Source of the DNA: Acidobacteriaceae bacterium
Lineage (GTDB): Bacteria; Acidobacteriota; Terriglobia; Terriglobales; Acidobacteriaceae
Length of the DNA stretch: 35,836 nucleotides
Reading direction: 5' to 3'
NCBI GenBank assembly: GCA_030039035.1
Contig: JASHQQ010000079.1
Span: 1 to 35,836, forward strand
This document shows, one piece after another, positions 13,161 through 19,734 of this stretch. Position 1 is the stretch's first letter. Each line of letters begins with the position of its first letter. The position numbers were made by a program, and so were the translations under genes. The notes below the pieces were generated by a model. That model did no database searches and had not been told where the DNA came from. It saw nothing but the letters and a program-made list of their open reading frames with translations.

Positions 13161-13607
13161 TTACTGGATCCCGTCATCGTCCATCAGTTGCGCCAGCGGC
13201 TCCATGGCGTCGGGAACATCGCGCGAAACATCGCTGTTCACCTTGGCCAGAAGCTGGTCCGCGTCCGCGCGCACCTTCTGCGCCGCCAGTTCGCGCTGAT
13301 GCGCCGCTTCGCGTTGGGCAGTAATACGCGCCAGCTCCGCCTGCCGCTGATGGCGCTCGAAGACCGCTCCGGAAGCGCCGCCCAACACCAGCACGCATCC
13401 CAGCGCCCATCCGGTAGCCAGCCGCCAGCTCCAGCGGCGCTGCGCTATCGACACCGCGCGCGGCCGGTTCAGCTCGGCCTCGCTCCAGGTGTGCACGCTC
13501 CGGCGAAAGTTCCCGAGCGCTTCCTCAAGCAGCACATCCTGCGCCGCCTCGCCCGGCAGACTCCCGCGCTCCAGGCGATGGCCTTCGAAATCCTTCGGCG
13601 AATTCAT
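13161..13607 (-). CDS. Single-pass membrane protein, putative regulator of the ECF sigma factor
   Basis: A 148-residue protein with a soluble N-terminal part (about 1-58), one transmembrane helix (about 61-82, WRLATGWALGCVLVLGGASG) and a charged coiled-coil-like C-terminal part (HQRQAELARITAQREAAHQR). Its ATG overlaps the stop of the sigma factor gene by four bases. A membrane protein coupled in this way is the usual position of an anti-sigma factor. However, the zinc anti-sigma motif (HxxxCxxC) is absent, so the assignment rests on context only. The periplasmic coiled coil could meet the downstream Spy-like protein; that is an inference. Confidence 0.7.
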   Translation of the reverse strand: MNSPKDFEGHRLERGSLPGEAAQDVLLEEALGNFRRSVHTWSEAELNRPRAVSIAQRRWSWRLATGWALGCVLVLGGASGAVFERHQRQAELARITAQREAAHQRELAAQKVRADADQLLAKVNSDVSRDVPDAMEPLAQLMDDDGIQ

Positions 13608-14182
13608 CGCTTTCCCCCCAGCTCGGCGCGCACTCGTGCCAGCGCCCGCGACAGATGCGCCTTGACGGTTCCCTCGCTCAGCCCCGTTGTTTGCGCAATC
13701 TCTGCCAGTTCCATCTCTTCCACGTGACGCAGCAGAAACACCGTCCGCTGCCGCCCGCTCAATCCCTTCACCGCGCGCCACACTCGCGCCACCTGCTCCT
13801 TGGCCAGCAATCTTGCCTCGGCCGAGCTATCGTGGCTGGGCAGCCATTCGCTGGCCTCGTCCACATCCACGGCGTTGGTCCGCGTCTGCCGCCAGAACTG
13901 CATCCGCCGGTTGCGCCAGTGGTCTTTCTGCAGGTTGATGGCGATGCGCATCAGCCAGGTCATGGCGCTCGACTCGCCCCGGAAGCTCGCCCAGTTGCGG
14001 TGCGCCTTCAGAAAGCAGTCCTGGGTCAGCGTCTCGGCCAGATCCGGGTCGCGCGTCGACGCCAGCAGAAAGCGGAAGATCTGCGGACGATGGGTAACGA
14101 CAATCGACGAGAAATCCTGCGCGGCAGACTCGTCCTCCGCCGTGGCCATGGACATAGCTTCCGTCATCGTGCCGGCTGCCAT
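13604..14182 (-). CDS. ECF-type RNA polymerase sigma factor
   Basis: A 192-residue sigma-70 family protein with only regions 2 and 4. Region 2 (about 25-95) has HRPQIFRFLLASTRDPDLAE, TLTQDCFLKAHRNWASFRGE and a WLMRIAINLQKDHWRNRR stretch for -10 recognition. Region 4 (about 128-187) is a helix-turn-helix with LSGRQRTVFLLRHVEEM and EIAQTTGLSEGTVKAHLSRA. The start at MAAGTMTEA gives a family-typical length; a longer frame upstream has no similarity and MTEAM five codons later is an alternative. It is first in a coupled operon with a membrane protein and a Spy/CpxP-like chaperone, suggesting envelope-stress regulation. No ECF-type autoregulatory promoter was recognised. Confidence 0.9.
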   Translation of the reverse strand: MAAGTMTEAMSMATAEDESAAQDFSSIVVTHRPQIFRFLLASTRDPDLAETLTQDCFLKAHRNWASFRGESSAMTWLMRIAINLQKDHWRNRRMQFWRQTRTNAVDVDEASEWLPSHDSSAEARLLAKEQVARVWRAVKGLSGRQRTVFLLRHVEEMELAEIAQTTGLSEGTVKAHLSRALARVRAELGGKR

Positions 14183-14518
14183 CACTCTGGTAGACGCCCG
14201 CACTGAAAGCGAGTTTACATGGCGGCTGACCAAATTGGGGGACCGGCTGGTCGCCGCCCTGACAGAAAAGGCCTGCTTTGCCAATGTCTTGAAAGCGCAC
14301 GGCTTCCCCCGTGCCGCAAGCCGGTCAAAATACAATCGGGCTTCGGCGCCTTGCGGGCCGTTCCCAGAGTCGGGATGCTACTCTCTGTGGCGCGAGCAAT
14401 TGACAGCCGCCGGCGCGCTCGCGTACCTTCCGGCGTGGTTCTCGAGGCGCCAGGATGCGGCGTTGACGGATGTTTTCGCCCGTGGGCCAACTCAAAACCA
14501 GCGAGCAGGGAGGCTGAC
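14183..14518. other. Divergent intergenic region, sigma factor / sugar isomerase-like gene
   Basis: About 336 bases between divergent genes. I looked for GAAC/GTC-type ECF autoregulatory elements, sigma-70 hexamers and long inverted repeats and saw none convincing. The frame leading into the downstream gene lacks any conserved sequence. Confidence 0.4.
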
Positions 14519-15379
14519 ATGACATCGCGACGCGAATTTCTTGCCGGGCTGGCAGCGGCCTCGGTAGTCTCCGGCACAAAAGCGATCGGAGAAGGCAGCC
14601 GGCTGAACATCGGCCTCGAAGTCTACAGCTTTCGCGCCGATATGAAGCGCGACATCCCCGGCACGCTGGCCAAGGCGCGCGCCATGGGCTTCGATCACGT
14701 GGAGATGGGCGACGACTACTACGGCCAGACGCCCGAGGAGTTCCGCAAATCTCTCGATGCCGCCGGCCTGAAAGCCACCTCGATCCACTTCCAGTACGAC
14801 GACTGGAAAAAGAAGGGCGTGGATGGCGTGCGCCGGGAGCTGGACGTCTTCGGCGCGCACTGGGCCTGCATGCCTTGGATTCCGCACCAGCAGGCCTTCA
14901 CTCGCGCGGACGCGGAGCGCGCTGCCGCGGACTTCAATACCTGGGCCGCTGCCATGGCCGGGAGCGGTCACGGATTTGCGTACCACGCGCATGGATACGA
15001 ATTCCAGCCCGCACCCGAGGGCACGCTCTTCGATCTGCTCGCCAAATCGACCGACCCCGCGCACGTGAAATTCCAGATGGACACCTTCTGGATCGTGGTG
15101 CCCGGCCAGGATTGCGTCAAGCTACTGGAGAAATATCCCAACCGCTGGCGGCTGATGCACCTCAAGGACCTGCGCAAGGGCGCGCCCATCGGCAACCAGC
15201 AGGGCCACGCCGACGATCTCGACAGCGTGCCCGTGGGCGAAGGCATCATTCCCTGGGACAAAGTACTGGCGCTGGCGCGAAAGCAAGGCGTAGAAGACTA
15301 CTTCATCGAAGACGAGTCGCCGAAGGCTATGGAGCAGGTGCCGGTCAGTCTGAAATATCTGAATAGCCGCAACTGGTAG
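14519..15379 (+). CDS. Tat-exported sugar phosphate isomerase/epimerase-like protein (xylose isomerase-like TIM barrel)
   Basis: A 286-residue protein. It starts with a twin-arginine signal, MTSRREFLAGLAAASVVSG, so it should act outside the cytoplasm. The rest is an AP-endonuclease-2/xylose-isomerase-like TIM barrel. The first strand is GLEVYSFR, the metal-binding block MGFDHVEMGDDYY is followed by TSIHFQYDDW, and later acidic/His positions lie in FAYHAHGYEF, KFQMDTFW and LMHLKDL. Close relatives are annotated as sugar phosphate isomerases/epimerases or inosose-type enzymes. The true substrate is unknown, and for an exported protein it is probably a free sugar or derivative. AGGGAGG five bases before the ATG fixes the start. 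It converges with the CadC-like gene, 39 bases apart. Confidence 0.88.
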   Translation: MTSRREFLAGLAAASVVSGTKAIGEGSRLNIGLEVYSFRADMKRDIPGTLAKARAMGFDHVEMGDDYYGQTPEEFRKSLDAAGLKATSIHFQYDDWKKKGVDGVRRELDVFGAHWACMPWIPHQQAFTRADAERAAADFNTWAAAMAGSGHGFAYHAHGYEFQPAPEGTLFDLLAKSTDPAHVKFQMDTFWIVVPGQDCVKLLEKYPNRWRLMHLKDLRKGAPIGNQQGHADDLDSVPVGEGIIPWDKVLALARKQGVEDYFIEDESPKAMEQVPVSLKYLNSRNW

Positions 15380-15418
15380 TCCCGGGGCAGCGTTGAGGGA
15401 ATGGTAAGGAAGGTCCGG

Positions 15419-17572
15419 CTACTTTTCTTCAAGAGTCAGCGCGTAGATGTCGCTGCTTCCAACTTCGCGGAGGACCAGAGGCGCGTCGGCCGGGTCGAGT
15501 CCCAGCCACGAGTCAAACCACCCTGTCCAATTCCAGGCCATCAGATCGACAACGCGCTCCGCTTTCCCGCCCGTGACGCGAATGCGATAGATGCCCCGAG
15601 CGCCGCGCGCGGACGCAGCCCCAAAATAGATCCATTGGCTATCTCTCGACCAAACCGGAAACCCCAGACCACTCATGAGAAACGGCGCCGACCATCGCTG
15701 CGTCTGGAAATCGAAGATCGTCAGTTCGTTCAAGTCGTGCTGCAGCGCGGCAATATAACGGCCGTCGGGAGACCAGCGCGGCGAGTACAGACCTGCCGAT
15801 CCAGGCACCGTTGTCACCTGACGGCTGTCGAGGTCGAGAATGCGAATGGCGTGGCTTGGACTGGCAAGTCCCGTATCAAAAACAACCTTGTGCCCGTCCG
15901 GCGACCAACCCGGATCGCCCACTTGTCCCTGGTCTTCCGGGATGAGTTTCTGCGGCCTGCCGCCCTCCGACGGGACGAGATAGCATTCAATGTGGCTTGG
16001 GACGGAAGCGTCCACAAACAGGATATGCGCGCCGTCGGGCGAAAATCTGGGAAGGTAGACCTCCATGGGAGGGTCCGTTAGTTGTACGGGGTTGCTCCCA
16101 TCCCGGTTGGCCCTCCACAAGGTATTTTCGGGGTAGGAGACATAGGCAACGAAGCGCCCATCTCTGGAAAAGGTCGCGCCCTGGGCGGAAATTCCTCCGA
16201 GGAACGGCTGAAACTGCTTGGTCTGCGCGTCGTACCGGGAGAGCTCGCCGCGAAGAGTCGTGCCCTGCGAAAAGATGGTCTTTCCATCCTTGCCGGGGAT
16301 TGGAGGACTCCAACGAGTCGGGCCTGTTGTCAACTGCACCGGCTCGGCGGATGGCCGCCGGAAGAACCCGCGCCGCTCGTCAAGCGCCCAAAGCTCGGCT
16401 CCCCGCTCGTTCCACGCTCCGGATTGCGCTTGGAATACGAAGAGCTTTCCGTCTGGAGTCCAGCGCCCGCAGCAGAGGATTGATGAGTTGTGCCAGCCGG
16501 GGATCAACTGGTGAAGATTCGATCCACTCGACGTGATCTCCCAAAGCCGGTCATTCTTGCTGAACCGGATGACTCCTCCGTCCGGCGACCAGGCGAGGTC
16601 CCCGGCCCCTCCTACCGAGGCCAGCTTATGGGCTCCTGACCCATCGCTCCGCACGAGCCAGATTTCGCCACCCGCGGCCTGGTAAGCCACGGAATCCCCG
16701 TCAGGGGAAATGGCTGCGAACCACGCGTCCGGCAGGCGGCGCAGCGAACCTCCGAGCGCACGCACATTCCATAACTGGGGCCCGTAGCCTGAGTTCTTGA
16801 CGAACGAAACCACGAGGAGAGCGGATCCGTCAGGCGAGACGTCCACCAGATGATCGATCTGGTACACATCCGGCAGCTCGACCGGAATCGGCGCGATCAC
16901 TCCGCCCGATACCGCGACCTGGCCAATCACGCTTGGGAGGGCCCAGTGCGCGCCCCAGGAAAGATAGATCCTGTTGCCATCCGTTCCGGCAAGGTCCTTT
17001 CTGCGTCCGTCGTGCGTGAGCTGCGTGTAGGCCGTGATGCGCGGCGGCGGCAGGGGGCGGCTTAGATACCAGTATCCACTCGCCAGCAGGATCAGAGCTA
17101 TTGCCCCGCCGATCGCCGCCCACACCCATCGTGGTTTGCTGGCACTGCGGGGCGTGACGACTGCGGCTGATGCAGCGCTTTCTACACTCGCTGCGTTGAT
17201 CGATTCCCCGGACGCACCCAGCATCGTGGAAATGGCCGACGGATCTTCGGCAGCTTCCACCGGAAACAGCCAACGGTAGCCGACGCTCGTCACCGTCTCG
17301 ATGAATCTGGGTTCGCGGGCGTCGTCGCCGAGCAAGCGGCGGAGCAGAGCGACGGCGCGGGTGAGCGAGTTCTCCGTAACCGCCGCATCGCCCCAGACGG
17401 CGTTCAGCAGCTCTTCCTTGGGGATCAGCTTTTTGGGATTGCGCAGCAGGATCAGCAGGACTCGGAAGGCCTTGGGCTCAACGGGCACTGTCTCCCCGGC
17501 TTTCACCAGCGAAAACTCGCGCTCGTGGGCCTCGACGTCGGCGAACCTGAAAATAAGGCACTTACCTGCCAT
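15419..17572 (-). CDS. CadC-like membrane regulator: winged helix, one transmembrane helix, TolB/WD40-type propeller
   Basis: A 717-residue chimera. Residues about 8-103 are an OmpR/PhoB-type winged helix: VEPKAFRVLLILLRNPKKLI, PKEELLNAVWGD, and SVGYRWLFPV at the wing. A Ser/Ala-rich linker leads to a single transmembrane helix (about 149-170). The outer part (180-717) is a beta-propeller with repeated WSPDG/FSPDG motifs (for example VSPDGSALLVV, WSPDGHKVVFDTG, WSPDGRYIAALQ). It should read a periplasmic signal and act on DNA from the membrane without phosphorylation. GGAG five bases before the ATG supports this start; the adjacent GTG is an alternative. It is divergent from a secreted aspartic-protease-like gene; three copies of a decamer lie around its start and upstream. 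Confidence 0.9.
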   Translation of the reverse strand: MAGKCLIFRFADVEAHEREFSLVKAGETVPVEPKAFRVLLILLRNPKKLIPKEELLNAVWGDAAVTENSLTRAVALLRRLLGDDAREPRFIETVTSVGYRWLFPVEAAEDPSAISTMLGASGESINAASVESAASAAVVTPRSASKPRWVWAAIGGAIALILLASGYWYLSRPLPPPRITAYTQLTHDGRRKDLAGTDGNRIYLSWGAHWALPSVIGQVAVSGGVIAPIPVELPDVYQIDHLVDVSPDGSALLVVSFVKNSGYGPQLWNVRALGGSLRRLPDAWFAAISPDGDSVAYQAAGGEIWLVRSDGSGAHKLASVGGAGDLAWSPDGGVIRFSKNDRLWEITSSGSNLHQLIPGWHNSSILCCGRWTPDGKLFVFQAQSGAWNERGAELWALDERRGFFRRPSAEPVQLTTGPTRWSPPIPGKDGKTIFSQGTTLRGELSRYDAQTKQFQPFLGGISAQGATFSRDGRFVAYVSYPENTLWRANRDGSNPVQLTDPPMEVYLPRFSPDGAHILFVDASVPSHIECYLVPSEGGRPQKLIPEDQGQVGDPGWSPDGHKVVFDTGLASPSHAIRILDLDSRQVTTVPGSAGLYSPRWSPDGRYIAALQHDLNELTIFDFQTQRWSAPFLMSGLGFPVWSRDSQWIYFGAASARGARGIYRIRVTGGKAERVVDLMAWNWTGWFDSWLGLDPADAPLVLREVGSSDIYALTLEEK

Positions 17573-17653
17573 CACGACTCCATCACGACCGCATGGAATG
17601 CAATCAGAAAGGAATCATCGGCTCTCAGAAACTGATCCGGAAGCCATCACGAC
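17569..17653. promoter_or_regulatory. Three direct repeats CCATCACGAC, candidate regulator-binding site
   Basis: Exact decamers start at 17569, 17580 and 17644. The first two are spaced by 11 bases, about one helical turn, and the third is 64 bases on, about six turns. Tandem direct repeats of 11-base period are how OmpR/PhoB winged helices bind. The adjacent minus-strand gene encodes such a domain, so autoregulation and joint control of the divergent gene are plausible. The first copy overlaps the start codon. Function is inferred. Confidence 0.5.
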
Positions 17654-17679
17654 CATGTTTCGGCATGCGCTCAGAGTCG

Positions 17680-17702
17680 CCTCAGCCTGCCCGGCTGAGG
17701 AG
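17680..17702 (+). promoter_or_regulatory. Leader hairpin covering the ribosome-binding site of the aspartic protease gene
   Basis: CCTCAGCC (17680-17687) pairs perfectly with GGCTGAGG (17693-17700) across a five-base loop. The right arm includes most of the GAGGAG ribosome-binding site at 17697-17702 that serves the ATG at 17711. When folded it should reduce initiation. It may be a thermometer-like or coupling element, or simply a repeat. Confidence 0.45.
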
Positions 17703-17710
17703 CTCACACC

Positions 17711-18634
17711 ATGTCGACTCTCGCGCTTTCAGCATTCAAGTGGTTAGCCTGTTTCGCCTTCGCATCCACTTCAGTTCACGCATTCGGCTCCGAGAAGCAT
17801 TGTCCAGGGAACGTCGCCAGTCTACAGTACCGTCCCGTCAACCAGCATCAAATGCTGGTCGATGTGCAAATCAATCAGTCCGGACCCTACAGCTTCCTGT
17901 TCGACACCGGGACCCAGATGACGATGGTGGAGCCGTCGCTGGCCTCGGAGCTGCACCTCAGGGAAGAGGGCTCGGCAGCCGTGGCCAGCGCGGGCGTGAA
18001 TTCTTACGCCACGTTCGCCCGGGTCGACCGAGTCGCCGCCGGGACGCATTCGTTACCCGATATGAAGGTTCTGGTCTACAACCTGAACAACCTTCAGGTC
18101 GCCGGAATCAGCATTCGTGGCGTGCTCGGCGAGGACTTCCTGGAGCGCTTTGACATGCTGCTTGACAACGCCCACAACCTGCTTTGCCTCGACGACACGG
18201 GCGCGATGCGCGCCCAGGTAAAGGGCCAGCATGTGCCGCTGCTTACCCCCGTGCCGGCCGACGGAAAGCCCTCCAATTCGCTCATCGTTTCGGTGCGGCT
18301 CTCCGACGCGATGCGGCCGGTCCGTCTGAAGCTCGACTCCGGCGCCAATGTTCCGTTCCTCTACAACACGTCGGAATACATGGCGCTGGGAGCATTCCGG
18401 GGCGCCTCGCTGTCGGGCGGCGGCGTCAACGCGGCGCGCCGTGTCTTTACCGCCCTGCCGCTGCAAAATATGAAGATCGGCCCGGTTGAGATCTCCCGGG
18501 TCGCATTCGTGACGCTCGCCGGGGTCCGGAAGGATTCCCGCACATCGGATTTCGATGGCCTGCTGACGTTGGGGCTCTTCCGCCGGGTCTTCATCGACCA
18601 TGCAGAGCACTTTGTCGTCCTGGACCCCTTGTAG
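17711..18634 (+). CDS. Secreted two-lobed aspartic (retropepsin-like) protease
   Basis: A 307-residue protein with a signal peptide (WLACFAFASTSVHA, cut near residue 24). Two homologous lobes each carry an aspartyl-protease triad: FLFDTGTQMTMV (D65) and LKLDSGANVPFLY (D209). Each is followed by the expected hydrophobic-Gly element (IRGVLGEDFLERF and FDGLLTLGLFRRVF). Having both lobes in one chain means it need not dimerise as retropepsins do. It is predicted to be a periplasmic or exported acid protease, or an inactive binding relative; both aspartates are intact. GAGGAG eight bases upstream sets the start. araD begins 11 bases downstream on the same strand. Confidence 0.82.
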   Translation: MSTLALSAFKWLACFAFASTSVHAFGSEKHCPGNVASLQYRPVNQHQMLVDVQINQSGPYSFLFDTGTQMTMVEPSLASELHLREEGSAAVASAGVNSYATFARVDRVAAGTHSLPDMKVLVYNLNNLQVAGISIRGVLGEDFLERFDMLLDNAHNLLCLDDTGAMRAQVKGQHVPLLTPVPADGKPSNSLIVSVRLSDAMRPVRLKLDSGANVPFLYNTSEYMALGAFRGASLSGGGVNAARRVFTALPLQNMKIGPVEISRVAFVTLAGVRKDSRTSDFDGLLTLGLFRRVFIDHAEHFVVLDPL

Positions 18635-18645
18635 AATGAGCTCTT

Positions 18646-19350
18646 ATGCTTCTTGCTGCTCTTCGCGAAGAGGTGCTCCATGCCAACCAGGAGATCGCGC
18701 GCCTGGGCCTTGCTCCGCATACCTTCGGCAACGCCAGCGGAATCGACCGTTCCGGCGGGGAGCCGCTCGTCGTCATCAAGCCCAGCGGCGTCGATTACGA
18801 CAGGCTGACACCCGCCGACATGGTGGTAACCGATCTCAACGGAAAGATCGTCGACGGCGCGCTTCGCCCTTCCAGCGATCTCGATACCCACACGCTGCTC
18901 TATCGGGAGTTCCCGCAGATTGGCGGCATCGTGCACACTCACTCGGAATTCGCGACGGCCTGGGCGCAGGCATGCCGGCCGATTCCCTGCCTTGGCACCA
19001 CCCACGCCGACTACTTCCACGGCCCGGTTCCGGTGACCGAATCTCTGACCGCAGACGAAGTGCGTGACGGTTACGTCCGCAACACCGGCGCCGTGATTGT
19101 CCGCCGGTTTCGTCAGGACGGGCTCGACCCGCTGGCCGTGCCAGGCGTTCTGGTTGCCGGCCACGCGCCGTTCGCCTGGGGCAGGAATAGCGCCGAAGCT
19201 GTCGAGCACGCCGACCTCCTTGAGTTCATCGCCCGGCTGGCGTTTCGCAGCGTGCTGCTCGAGGCGTCCGAATCCGGATTGCCGGCGCACGTTCTGGAGC
19301 ACCATTACCGGCGCAAGCACGGACCCGAGGCGACCTACGGGCAGCGCTGA
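18646..19350 (+). CDS. araD: L-ribulose-5-phosphate 4-epimerase
   Basis: At 234 residues it aligns end to end by eye with AraD of enterobacteria (231). Matching stretches include VVIKPSGVDYDRLTPADMVV, a PSSD segment before the metal site, GGIVHTHSEFATAWAQA with zinc ligands H97 and H99, GTTHADYFHG, PGVLVAGHAPFAWG with H173, and the C-terminal HHYRRKHG...YGQ. It interconverts L-ribulose 5-phosphate and D-xylulose 5-phosphate in the cytosol, feeding arabinose into the pentose phosphate pathway. No araA, araB or araC is in the window. It follows the protease gene by 11 bases, so it may be read from the same transcript although the functions are unrelated. Confidence 0.95.
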   Translation: MLLAALREEVLHANQEIARLGLAPHTFGNASGIDRSGGEPLVVIKPSGVDYDRLTPADMVVTDLNGKIVDGALRPSSDLDTHTLLYREFPQIGGIVHTHSEFATAWAQACRPIPCLGTTHADYFHGPVPVTESLTADEVRDGYVRNTGAVIVRRFRQDGLDPLAVPGVLVAGHAPFAWGRNSAEAVEHADLLEFIARLAFRSVLLEASESGLPAHVLEHHYRRKHGPEATYGQR

Positions 19351-19492
19351 GTTCGCCGGAACCCGGGATCGGCAGCCAGGACGCAGGCTTTGTTCCCGAG
19401 AAATTGCGCTTTCGTCCCGCCAGGTTCGGCTTTCGGCCCCCGGTGGCTATGACAGTTTGCGTCTCGCCGGAATCCACCGAAAGGTTGAGGTT
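19351..19492. other. Intergenic stretch upstream of the sensor kinase promoter
   Basis: The gap between araD and the kinase gene is about 384 bases. The part before the predicted promoter shows only GC-rich sequence without a clear terminator hairpin or gene. Confidence 0.4.
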
Positions 19493-19520
19493 TTGATCAA
19501 GCCTTTTACAATGATATAGT
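19493..19520 (+). promoter_or_regulatory. Sigma-70-type promoter of the sensor kinase operon
   Basis: TTGATC, a 16-base spacer, then TATAGT, in a locally AT-rich island within GC-rich sequence. It would give a leader of about 207 bases before the kinase ATG. No operator was recognised. Confidence 0.5.
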
Positions 19521-19734
19521 TATAGTTTTTGGGAACGCCATACCGTTCAACGTAGAGAGACTTTCATTTTCTGCATTTTGTGACGAGAGACGGCCGCTTT
19601 GCGTTGACTTTCCGCGCAACCCGGAGTCTTTAACTTGCGTATCCTCAAGCGATTGCTGGCCGGGTACCAAAGAGCGAAAGCGGCGATGAGCCTGGCAAGC
19701 GACGTGCATCACAACTTGGGAAGGCGCTCTCCCC

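Noticed and set aside
12168..13727. 519-residue plus-strand frame over the Spy-like and membrane-protein genes
   Set aside because: Antisense to an operon with overlapping starts and a terminator; composition is Arg/Leu/His-rich without motifs.
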